Source: Nemophila menziesii
Lineage: Eukaryota > Streptophyta > Magnoliopsida > Boraginales > Hydrophyllaceae
Direction: 5' to 3'
Length of the DNA stretch: 64,000 nucleotides
Assembly (NCBI GenBank): GCA_029959085.1
Contig: JARWIR010000027.1
Span: forward strand, 6,324,001 to 6,388,000
Positions 19,942-31,188 of the stretch are shown here, piece by piece. Under the pieces are notes generated by a model, which did no database searches, was not told the origin of the DNA, and saw nothing but the letters and a program-made list of their open reading frames with translations. The stretch's first letter is position 1; each line of letters opens with the position of its first letter. Made by a program: the position numbers and the translations under genes.

Positions 19942-21408
19942 CTAGGGAGCTTCGAGGAGGTACATAACCTCTCTGGGATGTAGATCGTCCGAGCGATTGG
20001 TATCCTCGCCTCCATGATAAATCTTCAATCGATGACCATTCACCATGAAGGTGTGGTGCTCGATTGGATGTTCAATCTCTATGGCTCCATGAGGCGTAAC
20101 CTTGGTCAAAATGTAAGGACAAGACCACTTTGATCTCAACTTACCCGGATAATTACTGAACTTAGAGTTGTATATTAGTTCCCTTTATCCAATTTTAAAC
20201 CTCTTTTCACGAAAACAATTATCATGCCATCTCTTAGTATTTTCTTTGTATAGTTTAGAATTCTCATAAGCATGTAATTAAAACTCATCAAGTTCATTCA
20301 ACTTCATCATACGATCTTCACCGGCTAAAGTAGGATCTAAATTCAACTACGCTATGGCCCAATATGCACCTAATTCAAGTTCAAGAGGTAAGTGACAAGC
20401 CTTACCATAAACCATACGATACGGAGATGCACCAACTGGAGTTTGAACGTAGTACGATAACTTCATTGACCAATCTTTTCGTGTAGGCCCAACTGTCTTC
20501 TCTCTAGAATTGATTTGACCTCTCGATTAGAGACCTCATCTTGACCATTGGCTTGTGGATGATAGGAGATAGATACACGATGTCTTATCCATACTTCTCT
20601 AGAACTATCTGTTAACAAAGTGCGAACCTCCATCACTGGTAATAACTCTAGGTGTGCCATGTCTAGTGAAGACGTGTGACTTCAAAAATTTAATTACTAC
20701 TCACGAATCATTAGTTGGTAGAGCTATAGCCTCTACCCATTTAGCCACGTAATCAACATCTAATAGGATGTATTGATTTCCATTGGATGGTACGAAGGGA
20801 CCCATGAAATCAATACCCCAAACATCAAATATTTCAACTTCAAGTGCATTATTACATGTCATCTCATCCCTCTTGGATATATTAACAGTAAACTAGCATA
20901 TATGACATCTTTTAAGATACTCATGACAATCCTTATGTAAAGTAGGCCAATAAAAACCAGATTGTAATACCTTAGCAACTATGCGGTCACCTTTAAAATG
21001 TCCTCCATAGGGTCAATCGTGACAACCCACCATAATTTCTTGACTTTCATGCTGAGATATGCATCTTCTCACCATTTTATCATTACATACTTTGTATAGG
21101 AAAGGATCCTCCCAAAAGAATTGTTTAGCACGCCTTATTAATATCTTCTTATCTTGTGAATTAGCTCCTTCAGGAAAAGAACCACTCACAATAAGATTCT
21201 CTATATCCGCATACCAAGGAGTTCCTACTGCATGATTCGAAAACAAACTTTCATTTGGAAACTCTTCTCTAACCAATTCAGGACCACTATTAAATTCAGA
21301 ACCTTCAAGACGAGATAAATGATATGCAACCTAATTATCACAACCTTTTCGATCTCGAATCTCTAAGTCAAACTCTTGTAACAATAAAACCCATCTGATT
21401 AAACGTGG
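19942..21408 (-). pseudogene. pol: Integrase part of pol, element D
   Basis: Minus-strand pieces in order from 21408 down: the end of the RNase H linker, REEFPNESLF, the H2C2 zinc region ([13 protein letters not shown]), the catalytic core (NREVKSILE near 20520) and the C-terminal region ([19 protein letters not shown], where the usual SGPY is SCPY). Multiple frameshifts and stops separate the pieces. The gene continues upstream at 29985 across element E. Confidence 0.85.
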
Positions 21409-22920
21409 TGGTGGTCCTTTGTGTGTTCTAAAATAAATACAATAAGTAAAGAGAACCACAACCGCAAGTGTACGGTTGTCCCAAGTAGTAATAGTGATAA
21501 ACAGATTCGTTCTCAGGGATGGTTGGTTAACTACAATGCTTATCAAGTAATGATTGGTTGCACTTATGAAAGAAAGTAAGAGATATTTTGATTGATTGGT
21601 TGGTTTGTATTAATCCTAAGTATGAAAGACTAATGCGAAAATGTAAATAAATAACTACAACGCAAGTAAATGAAAGTAAGACGCAAGTATGAGCAGGCAG
21701 TACTTGAGAGACGCAAGGGTTTTCCTAACTATCATTCATTTCAAACATTGTTTAAGGGGCAAATTGGTAAATTTGTATTGGTCGGGATTCTAAAATCTCC
21801 TTACCCCCGTTAGGGTGGACTAAGGAGCAACTCTCAAGTGCTACAAACCCCGTCAGGGTGATTATAGTCCACTCTCGAGTGATTAAGTTTAAATTACCTA
21901 ATAGGCCATAGGTTTAATTAAGCTCGTCAGAGTCAAATAATTTCTAACCTACGTTTGTTAACTAGTTTGGTACCTAAACCCCCCGTCAAGGTGATCCAAT
22001 CGCCACTAATTGGAATAGCTTAGATACTAAGTCCTATTATTAATTGATCAGTTCAATAATAGTAATTAAACACAAATTAAAGAAAAATACGAATTACCCA
22101 ATTTGATTTAAACAATAATTATCCCAAATTCAAATGTATAAAACGAAATAAAATTGGGATTAACCCATTATGCGTTCTCAAGCACTAATTAAGTTTAGCT
22201 CATAATTATTGAAAAGACAAAAACTAAAGAAATAAATAAGTTCATCATCTTTTACAGAATAAAATAGAAGAACCTAATTACGGAATTGAATTGGCTGAGA
22301 ATTGGAGATATAGACAGTCTCCAGCTCTTGCTTCTTCTCTTCCTGCCTCTAGCTTCTTCTCTAGTGTCTGACTCTTAAGCGTATGTTGTATTGTGTAAAA
22401 GATGTGTGAAAATAGAAGTCTAAAGCCCTTTTTCTAAGCCCAAAATCCCGTAACTGCTGATACACCTTCACTAAAACGGCTTTTCCCGCTTCGTTATGAC
22501 TCCGATTGACTTGATTCCAGTTTCTAAAGTTCCGTAACTCGATAAGGAATGTTTTCTCTTCAAGGGTCAGCGGATAAATCATCTCTTAAGTGCCTCTAAA
22601 TCAGCAATCTTTGGCCTGTTTTCCAGATTTGCAGCTCTAAAATCAGATTCTTTCGGGATTTATCTTCAAGTCTTGACTCCATATCACGATCTTTGACTCT
22701 CTTCTTGGATTCCATTCCTAGCTAATAATTAAAACCTACAAACTTTTCACTAAAATACACAAGATTACGCGCAAAAGTTTAATAAATCAAAATTACTAGA
22801 AATAAAATGGAAATTCTGGATTATTGCATATTATCACCAAAAGTCTATCTAAATTGTCAAATAAACACCAAAAATGATGTCTCCCAAGGGCATAAAATTA
22901 GAAAATTTAGGGAGACATCA
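21409..22920 (-). repeat. 3' LTR of element E (1512 bp)
   Basis: Minus strand: begins TGATGTCTCCC (22920), ends CACCA (21409). Terminal hairpin kept. The usual TATAAAA position reads TTAGAAAAAG (near 22430) and about 70 bp next to it are missing relative to LTR B, so the promoter may be altered. Confidence 0.92.
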
Positions 22921-24371
22921 AGACCCCCAACTCAAACCTTTGTCGTCCCGACAAAGCAAAACTAAAAACAAGGGGAATGAAGTAGATGCAAGAGTAAATA
23001 GAAACTAGCAAATACACCCTAAAGCAATTCTAAAGATAAATCTCATATAGCAAACATTAAGAACTAACATACACATACACTAATCATGCAACATCAAACA
23101 TAAATAACTTCAATCATTAAATTAATTTTGCAATGCTAGAAGGTTACACTTGTACTTATCTCATTATGATGGCTATAGTTTGTTCCTCGATCCTTACTTG
23201 CTTTGAATGCTCCACTTAGTATACAACCTATTAACTTATCATGCACCTAGGAATCACGAGGACTTTACGGTTTTAGCGTAGGCTTAGGGACGGTATGGTA
23301 TGTATATTTGGTAAATTTGAAGTGAGCTTTTGGCTCTCTCCTCACTTACCATCAACAACTGTCCACGAGCTTGAGTTTGCACTCATATAATGTTCTCACT
23401 CAACCCATTTGACGCGCTAATGTTGCGTCTCCAATGTCAATCCAATTAATCTAAGATGATTTTTCGAAATATTCCACTTTGCTGGTTTATTTTATTCTTT
23501 CTTTCTTTTTTTTATTTTTCTTTTTTTTCATTTCTTTTTCTCTTTTTTAATACAAGATACCCATGACCATCCTTTTGATGTGAAAGGTCATGTCTCTTAT
23601 TTTTTCTTTTTCTTTTTCAAATCCCGGCAAAGGGTTACAAATAATAATATCATCTTTTATTTTTGTGCCTTAATATAAACACATAAATCCCACCCAATGA
23701 AATTTCCCAAATGTGGACCCTCCACTCCAAACTCAAGCTCGAGACAGGTCTCAGCAATGTGATTCAAGTGCGGGTCATTTGGTCATGCCTAATAATCTAA
23801 GGGATAATGGGCTTATATCGTGGCTACAAAAGAAAGGCTTAAGGCTCAAATTGGGCTAAGACGGATAAAATTAATATAAGGGATAGCAAGCTAAAAGGCT
23901 TCAAATGGCTAACAAAGAACTGCCCCTATCATTTTCCTAACTACATGGTTCGTCTCTAGTTCATATCTAAGTGGGTTCTCTACTAATTTAGATCTCACGT
24001 TCTACAAACCAAACATTTTCCTTATGTACAAGCTTACTTCTTTTGCATTGTTCAGTAATTTTTCCTATTCATTATCTATGTTTGCATGCAATTGTAAGTG
24101 CGTTTTATGTTATTCCCTAAAGTCCACTATCTACTATCATAGATTCATCAAAAGTATGCTTAAAAGGGACATTTAAAATCTTCTACAGTCAAACGCAACT
24201 CCTAATTAATTTATTGAAAGCAATTAAAAACAAATAAACACATAAAACTGGGATGAGGCAACGAACCCCATCCCAAACTAAAAAATGAGTCGTGTCCCCA
24301 CGACTCGAAAAGAATCAAAGCAATAAAATAATCTACACTAAATGAGAAAGGAAAGAAAACGTATCTTTACC
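22921..24371 (-). other. Polypurine tract and 3' UTR of E
   Basis: 22921-22955 is the complement of the polypurine tract and CTTTGTCG hairpin. The rest matches the UTRs of A and G. A T-rich tract lies at 23480-23625. The plus strand at about 23715-23940 carries a frameshifted copy of the possible antisense ORF, ending NCPYHFPNYMVRL. Confidence 0.8.
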
Positions 24372-24618
24372 AGCGCGAGGCTGGTTGTCAATGTTGTGTC
24401 TAGGTCGAGGTTTTGAATTCTTCTTCATCAATGGTTGCGTTTAAAGTGTTCTTCACCACCTCGAACTTCTACAAATTTCCCACGATTTCATGTATTACTT
24501 GCCCTCTAAGCATCATCTCTTCTATTAAAATTTTCCCTTAATACCCAATTCTCTTTCTTCACCATGTTCTTCGTACCTTTTCCAACCTTCATTGTCATCT
24601 CTGATGACCCCAAACTCA
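24372..24618 (-). pseudogene. ORF3 remnant of E (core deleted)
   Basis: On the minus strand a start context like that of other ORF3 genes (GAGTTTGGGGT, then an ATG) opens a frame of about 28 codons beginning MTMKVGKGTKNM. The region ends with the TTGACAACCAGCCTCGCGC word typical of ORF3 ends. Only about 240 bp remain of about 1330; the conserved domain is gone. It is either a deletion or a replaced sequence. Confidence 0.55.
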
Positions 24619-25585
24619 AAGCTTCAAGACCCTCAAAAGGTTTGGATAAAATTGTGATTTTAGTGTTCTTGAAGGTTTGGGTCTGAATTATGGATTGTTT
24701 AGAGTTGGGTCATGGATATTTCAAGGTTTGGGAAAGGTTTAATGGATAAACTTTAGCTTTGGTGAAAGAAGATTTCGGATTAAAGTGTGAAACGTTGGTA
24801 TTTTGGAAGTTTTATGGTTTAATTGTGCACTTGGATGATGTTTAGAGGGAAGGATTGGTGGTATAATGTTGTTTTGATGTTGATTTTAGGAGTAGTTGGA
24901 GGCTAGGATTCGTCAATGGAGGCTTAGTGAGAAAGAGGCTAAGAATAGAGGGTTTTAACCCTTGAAATCGCCTCACACAGCCGCTGACCGGCATGCCGGC
25001 CAGTGTGTCGGCGAAAAAAATAAAATGCAAAATTGAATATTTTTTTTTTTACCTCTGACGCAGCCTCCTTGCGTCATTGCTGACGCAATGATCAGAATGT
25101 TCAGCTTCCTTGGCCGGCTAGCCGGTCATCTGACCGGCATGCCGGCGGCATGTCGCTGGCGCAAGTGAAGACGCAGCGTGCTTGCGTCGTTGCTGACGCA
25201 GTGGTCAGATGCTTTGGGGTCTTCAGCTCGTTTTGGCCGGTATGCCGGCCAGCTCGCCGGCTAGCCGGTCAAACCTGCTGTTGACTCCATAATTTTTCGT
25301 TTTCTCATCGTTTTGACCCCAAACTCATGACCTTTTTACCCCTGAAATCATCTAAAACAACTACCCTTCCTCATTTCTTAATAATAAACACTAAATTCAA
25401 CGAAAATTAAACTAATTTAAACTACGAAAAATAAAAACTTAAACTAATATACAAGAAATTGGCTTTTGTTTAACGTCGTTAAGCTCGACGGCTTACCTCG
25501 TTCTTTAGTTATTGACATAACCTCCCCAGCAATGAGTGAGGTTGTCAATATTTGCAACTCAAAATTTACAACCCTTAGCTTTTAT
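24619..25585 (-). other. Spacer of E with palindrome array
   Basis: No gene. The array at 24980-25280 has CCGGCATGCCGG and CCGGCTAGCCGG palindromes (near 24988, 25113, 25133, 25236, 25256) between repeated words TGCTGACGCA and TTGCGTC. The end at 25460-25500 matches the sequence downstream of pol in C and G (AACGACGTTAAGCTC). Confidence 0.75.
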
Positions 25586-27118
25586 TCAAACTAACTTATT
25601 CGAGATAACCTTAGCAACCACGAATGGTCCTAGGCAAGAGTTCTTTGATTCACATGTCTTTGGAGGAGGTTTAGGCTTTTTCATAGCAACTTCTTCGCCT
25701 ACTTTGAACTCCTTTTTCTTTCTTTCCTTCTTAGGTTCCTTTGGAACCTTCGTGACACGTGTTTTCTCTTTCTTCTTCGCATGATTGAGTGGTGGATTTC
25801 TCTTAGGATTTTGAGGAACTTTGATCGGTGGTTTTTTTAGCTCTTTTTCCTCCACTCCTAAGGTTTCCACAACCTTAGTTGGCTCTTTTGGTACATGTTC
25901 AACAACATCTACACGAAAACGATCCTCCTTTGCATCTGGAAATTTCATTGGTCTGAATATGTTAAACTTCATTTCCTCGTCTTGGATTCTCATAATCATT
26001 TCTCCGTTTTCTACATCAATCAAGGTACGCCCCGTGGCTAGGAATGGTCTTCCTAAAATAATGGGGACATTCCTATCCGCGTCGTAGTCAAGTATAACGA
26101 AATCAACGGGAAATATTAACGTACCTGCCTTAACGAGAACATCTTCGATCCGGCCTTCTGGATGTGCAAGAGATCGATCTGCCATTTGCAAAACCATAGA
26201 TGTAGGTCTCGCATCTCCAATTTTCAACTTCTCAAAAATTGATTTGGGCATAAGATTAATACTTGCACCCAAATCGCATAGCACTTTTCCTTTCCACATA
26301 TTACCAATAGATATTGGAATTGTAAAGCTCCCAGGATCGAGTAGTTTCGGAGGTAATTTATTCTGACATATTGCACTACATTCTTCAGGTAAGCCAATCA
26401 TTTCATTATCGCAATATGGCCGTTTGTTGGTGAGGGCTCTTTTCAGAAACTTAGCATACTTGGGTACATCTCTAATAGCTTCTAATAACGGAATATTTAT
26501 GCTAAGACCTCTTACCTTGTTAAAGAATTTTTGATAATCAGCCATATCACCCTTCTTTTGAACTCTTGATGGAAATGGTGGAGGAGGACGGCTTATTATA
26601 GTATCATCTTTCTTTTTTGGAATTTCACTAGACCTCTCCACTTCTTCCACTTCAACTTCTTTATCTTCATTCACCACCTCTTTTTCTTTTCTAGCAACTT
26701 CCTTCTCTTTCATAACAGGAAAAGGAGGTGGAGGAAGGTTCTTACCACTTCTGAGAGAGATGATTTTACAATCTTCGATTTGGATTGGATTTTCAGTATC
26801 GCTAGGGAGTTGCCCTTGTCGACGTTGATTCAGTTGTTTATTAATTTGATTTATTTGATTCTGTAATAACTTCATGTTTGCGTCAGATGCTTGTTGACGT
26901 TCCATAGCTTGCGTATGAAGAGCAATTAAACTTTCTATGGTTTTCTGAAGGGTAACTACACCTTCTTGTGGATGGGCAGGTAAGGCTTTTTGGTTCATGG
27001 TTTCATCGTAAGTGTTTTGAGGAGTTTGTCTTTGAACATAATTTTGATTCTGTCCTCCTTGATAATTGTTGTATGGTCTTGGATTGTAGTTGTTACCTTG
27101 GGGATGTGGCTGATACAT
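25586..27118 (-). CDS. Gag C-terminal/protease ORF with lysine-rich tail, element E
   Basis: One uninterrupted minus-strand frame of about 510 codons. It has no start of its own; the first ATG in the true gag frame is at 26997-26999 (MNQKALPAHPQ), and gag joins it only across frameshifts. Order: Q/N/P-rich gag end; SGKNLPPPPFPVMKEK; LPEECSAICQNKLPP; protease with CDLGASINLMP and IILGRPFLATGR; then, in place of RT, about 95 residues very rich in K, P and E (HAKKKEKTRVTKVPKEPKK), closing with FKVGEEV and SKNSCLGPFVVAKV. That end resembles the integrase tail ([19 protein letters not shown]), so an internal deletion fused protease to a remodelled integrase C-terminus. A Gag-protease protein could act only with enzymes from other copies. 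Confidence 0.75.
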   Translation of the reverse strand: MYQPHPQGNNYNPRPYNNYQGGQNQNYVQRQTPQNTYDETMNQKALPAHPQEGVVTLQKTIESLIALHTQAMERQQASDANMKLLQNQINQINKQLNQRRQGQLPSDTENPIQIEDCKIISLRSGKNLPPPPFPVMKEKEVARKEKEVVNEDKEVEVEEVERSSEIPKKKDDTIISRPPPPFPSRVQKKGDMADYQKFFNKVRGLSINIPLLEAIRDVPKYAKFLKRALTNKRPYCDNEMIGLPEECSAICQNKLPPKLLDPGSFTIPISIGNMWKGKVLCDLGASINLMPKSIFEKLKIGDARPTSMVLQMADRSLAHPEGRIEDVLVKAGTLIFPVDFVILDYDADRNVPIILGRPFLATGRTLIDVENGEMIMRIQDEEMKFNIFRPMKFPDAKEDRFRVDVVEHVPKEPTKVVETLGVEEKELKKPPIKVPQNPKRNPPLNHAKKKEKTRVTKVPKEPKKERKKKEFKVGEEVAMKKPKPPPKTCESKNSCLGPFVVAKVISNKLV

Positions 27119-28353
27119 ATGTAGGATTGGCTGCCCCATTAGGATTTGAGTATTGAAACCCAGGGTGGTTTCTGTTAGGCTGATATCCATTACCACTCAA
27201 ATTAAAGTTACCTCTATTGGACATAAACATCACAGGATCTTGGTTATTCGGAAAATTTTCCTCATCATGATCATCTACCCTGCAAATCGAACACATATAA
27301 ATCTCTTGTGCAGCTTGCACAGCTACCTTCTTACCCGAAAATCCCTCTTTTATAGCTAGTGTAAGCTGTTTCAACTATTGCTCTATTGTGGTTCGAATCT
27401 TATTCTCAAGCGTAGCAAACTTTTCTTCGATATTAACATTATTCACTCCTTTAACCGGGGTTCTCACCAAAGTCCACCCAACTTCATTCTTTACTGTTCT
27501 TTACAAAATGATTTTAGCATGAACGGGTTGAACTTGAAGGAATCCCGCACCACATAGCAAATCCAATTTTTCTCTTGAAGTCCCATCAAGGCCTTTGTAA
27601 AATATTTTTAGCTGTTGTTGTTCTGTAAACCATGATCGGGAACTCTTCGTAAACACATCTGAAATCTTGTCCAGCTCTTACCCAAATTTCATCATATTCT
27701 TGACGGAAATGTGTTAATTCAAGTTGATCATCTAACCTCATGTTACTTGGGTAATACCTGTCAAAGAAAGCAGTTTTTAATTGGTCCCAGTTTGTTATAT
27801 TCGTAGGATCTTGTGTATCGTGCCATTCACTTGCTCCATCAATGACGAAAAATCGAAACGCAGCAAAATACAGTTGTTCTCTTGAAACTCCTTGTGTGAT
27901 GTAAGAATCACATATCTGCTTGAATTTCTGTACAGCTCGGATAGGATCTTCTCCTGGTCTACCACGAAAGTTTCCAAAATTTTCGAATTGAGCTAACATA
28001 CCTGAATCTGGACGAAATCTTGGAACATTGATATCTGGAGCACCTACTCCTAGAGCAGGAGCACGAAAAGGAGCTTCTGGTGGACCATTAACAAACCATG
28101 GATCTTGATTCATCACTATCTGAACTTGAGGAATAATGCCTGGTGGCGCTATTGGTTGGCCATTTGCGTCTAGCTGACCTTGTCCATTATTTTGTTGATT
28201 CTGAAGATTGATATTCTCCATTTTGTTAATTAATTCTTCTACTTCTAAGGCTTCTTGTTCTCTCCTTCTCTTGTTAGCAAGTCTGATTAACGATTCTGGA
28301 TTATTAAGGATCGGAGGTGTTGGCTCTAGATCCTTAAAGAGTCTTCTTCGCAT
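27119..28353 (-). pseudogene. gag: gag N-terminal part, element E (frameshifted)
   Basis: Starts at the ATG at 28351-28353 (MRRRLFKDLEP) and stays open for 255 codons through the core domain, to a frameshift near 27680 in the gaaatttggg region. Further on, the CCHC knuckle reads CSICRVDDHDEENF, its last cysteine replaced by phenylalanine (near 27255). A 2-bp loss near 27115 moves translation into the long Gag-protease frame. Confidence 0.85.
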
Positions 28354-28461
28354 ACACCAAACCTAAAAACCTGAAAAAGATGAACAAAGAAAAAGCGTAA
28401 AACTGAAATAAAAATAAATGCAACTATCACTAAAGGATAAACACTGTGGTCACACGCTACC

Positions 28462-28480
28462 GTCCCCGTCAGCGGCGCCA
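28462..28480 (-). promoter_or_regulatory. Primer-binding site of E
   Basis: Complement of a tRNA-Asp-type PBS, differing from the C copy at one base (GTCCCCGTCAGCGG on the plus strand), six bases from the LTR edge. Confidence 0.85.
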
Positions 28481-28486
28481 AAAACT

Positions 28487-29984
28487 TGGTGGTCCTTTGT
28501 GTGTTCTAAAATAAATGCAAAAATTAAAGGGAACGACAATCGCAAGTGTACGGTTGTCCCAAGTAGTAATAGTGATAAACAGATTCGTTCTCAGGGACGG
28601 TTGGTTAACTACAATGCTTATCAAGTAATGATTGGTTGCACTTATGAAAGCAAGTAAGAGATATATTGATTGATTGGTCCTAAGTATGAAAGACTAATGC
28701 GAAAATGTAAATAAATAACTAAAACGCAAGTAAATGAAAGTAAGACGCAAGTATGAGTAGGCAGTACTTGAGAGACGCAAGGGTTTTCCTAACTATCATT
28801 CATTTCAAACATTGTTTAAGGGGCAAATTGGTAAATTTGTATTTGTCGGGATTCTAAAATCTCCTTACCCCCGTCAGGGTGGACTAAGGAGCAACTCTCA
28901 AGTGCTACAAACCCCGTCAGGGTGATTATAGTCCACTCTCGAGTGATTAAGTTTAAATTACCTAATAGGCCATAGGTTTAATTAAGCTCGTCAGAGTCAA
29001 ATAATTTCTAACCTACATTCGTTAACTAGTTCGGTACCTAAACCCCTCGTCAAGGTGATCCAATCGCCACTAATTGGAATAGCTTAGATACTAAGTCCTA
29101 TTATTAATTGATCAGGTCAATAATAGTAATTAAACACAAATTAAAGAAAAATACGAATTACACAATTTGATTTAAATAATAATTATCCCAAATTCAAATG
29201 TATAAAACGAAATCAATTTGGGATTAACCCATTATGCGTTCTCAAGCACTAATTAAGTTTAGCTCATAATTATTGAAAAGACAAAAACTAAAGAAATAAA
29301 TAAGTTCATCATGTTTTACAGAATAAAATAGAAGAACCTAATTACAGAATTGAATTGGCTGAGAATTGGAGATATAGACAGTCTCCAGCTCTTGCTTCTT
29401 CTCTTCCTGCCTCTAGCTTTTTCTCTGGTGTCTGACTCTTAAGCGTATGTTGTATTGTGTAAAAGATGTGTGAAAATAGAAGTCTAAAGCCCTTTTTCTA
29501 AGCCCAAAATCCCGTAACTGCTGATACACCTTCACTAAAACGGCTTTTCCCGCTTCGTTATGACTGCGATTGACTTGATTCAAGTTGCTAAAGTTCCGTA
29601 ACTCGATAAGGAATGTTTTCTCTTCAAGGGTCAGCGGATAAATCATCTCTTAAGTGCCTCGAAATCAGCAATCTTTGGCCTGTTTTCCAGATTTGCACCT
29701 CTAAAATCAGATTCTTTCGGGATTTATCTTCAAGTCTTGACTCCATATCACGATCTTTGACTCTCTTCTTGGATTCCATTCCTAGCTAATAATTTAAACC
29801 TACAAACTTTTCACTAAAATACACAAGATTACGCGCAAAAGTTTAATAAATCAAAATTACTAGAAATAAAATGGAAATTCCGGATTATTGCATATTATCA
29901 CCAAAAGTCTATCTAAATAGTCAAATAAACACCAAAACTGATGTCTCCCAAGGGCATAAAATTAGAACATTTAGGGAGACATCA
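28487..29984 (-). repeat. 5' LTR of element E (1498 bp)
   Basis: Same ends, terminal hairpin, TATA change (TTAGAAAAAG near 29490) and deletion as the 3' LTR. The first 200 bases show roughly a dozen differences between the two E LTRs; the remainder is closer. Confidence 0.92.
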
Positions 29985-31188
29985 CGTGGCTTAGCATATT
30001 TTTCTCCATAAGGTACTTAATAGCCAAATGATCGGTAAACACAACAATTTTCGCCCTAAGGAGGTACGAACGAAACTTGTCAAATGCATAAACATGCGCT
30101 AAAAGATCATTTTCCGTCACCGTATAATTAATCTGAGCACTGGTTAAGTTCTTACTTGCATAGTAGATGTAATAGAATACTTTATCTTTTCTTTGACCCA
30201 ACATAGAACCCATGGCTAAGTTATCACACATAACTTCAAATAGAATCTTCCATTCATGAGGTAATACAATAGGTGCAGTGATAAGTTTCTCTTTAATCTC
30301 TAGGAATTCCTTTATGCAAGCTTCATCAAAAAGGAATTTGGCGTCCTTTTCGAGTAAGTTACACAAAGGTTATGCGATCTTAGAAAAATGTTTGATAATA
30401 CCGGAGATAGAAACACCCATGGCCTAAAAAGCTTCTCACCCCTTTCATAGAAATTGGAGGGGGAAGAGTCTTTATTACCTCAATCTTAGCACGATCAACT
30501 TCTAAATTCGAACTCGAAACCTTGTGTCCCAACACTATACCTTCTCGAACCATAAAATTACATTTTATCTAGTTCAAAACCAAACCAGTCTCCTTGCATC
30601 TAATCAACACCTTCTCCAAGTTTAGTAAACACTCATCAAAATTATCACCAAACACAGAAAAGTCATCCATAAATACCTCAAGGAAATTATCGATCATGTC
30701 CCAGAAAATCGCCATCATACATCTTTGAAAGGTAGCAGGTGCATTACACAATCCAAATGGCATCCTTCGGAAGGCAAAGGTACTAAAATGACATGTAAAG
30801 GTGGTTTTGAGTTGGTCTTCCGGATCTACATAAATTTGATTATATCCTGAATACCCATCCAAAAAGCAATAATATTCCCCACCAGCCAATTTATCTAACA
30901 TATGATCTATGAATGGAAGAGGGAAGTGATCTTTTATAGTAGCCTTGTTCAACTTACGATAATCCATACACGCTCTCCAACCAATAACGATCCTCGAGGG
31001 AATGGCTTCATTCTGAGAATTTAGGACGGTAGTGATACCACCCTTCTTTGGTACGCATTGAACTAGACTCACCCACTCACTACTAGCTATGGGGTAGATG
31101 ATTCCCGTATCTGGTAGCTTAATAACTTCTTTCTTCGCGACTTCTTTCATAGCTGACATTAATCTCCTTTGACCTTCAACTGAGCGTG
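29985..31188 (-). pseudogene. pol: Element D, segment 2: RNase H and reverse transcriptase
   Basis: Minus strand from 31188: AMKEVAKKEVIKL, WVSLVQCVPKKGG, GWRACMDYRKLNKAT, RMPFGLCNAPATFQRCMM and the FMDDFSVFGD active site (about 30655-30685). Stops and shifts lie between 30569 and 30366. Then comes RNase H (VMCDNLAMGSMLGQRKDK, where the usual CDASD is changed, and FTDHLAIKYLM). One extra base near 30000 shifts the linker. Its 5' edge at 31188 is the gcgtg duplication of F; the frame resumes at 53850. Confidence 0.88.

Larger units (their letters stand above)
17168..21408 (-). mobile_element. Element D, segment 1: 3' UTR, ORF3, spacer, integrase
   Basis: First of three pieces of one minus-strand element. 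The sequence before the cgtgg duplication at 21404 continues without loss at 29985: the RNase H/integrase linker reads through the joint. D therefore received E as an insertion. Confidence 0.88.
21409..29984 (-). mobile_element. Element E: Gag-protease-only Athila derivative, TSD cgtgg
   Basis: Complete element with two LTRs, PBS and polypurine tract, flanked by cgtgg at 21404-21408 and 29985-29989. It is 8.6 kb rather than about 12.6 kb: RT, RNase H and most of integrase are deleted, and ORF3 is reduced to its ends. The LTRs are similar but not identical. It inserted into pol of D. Confidence 0.93.
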
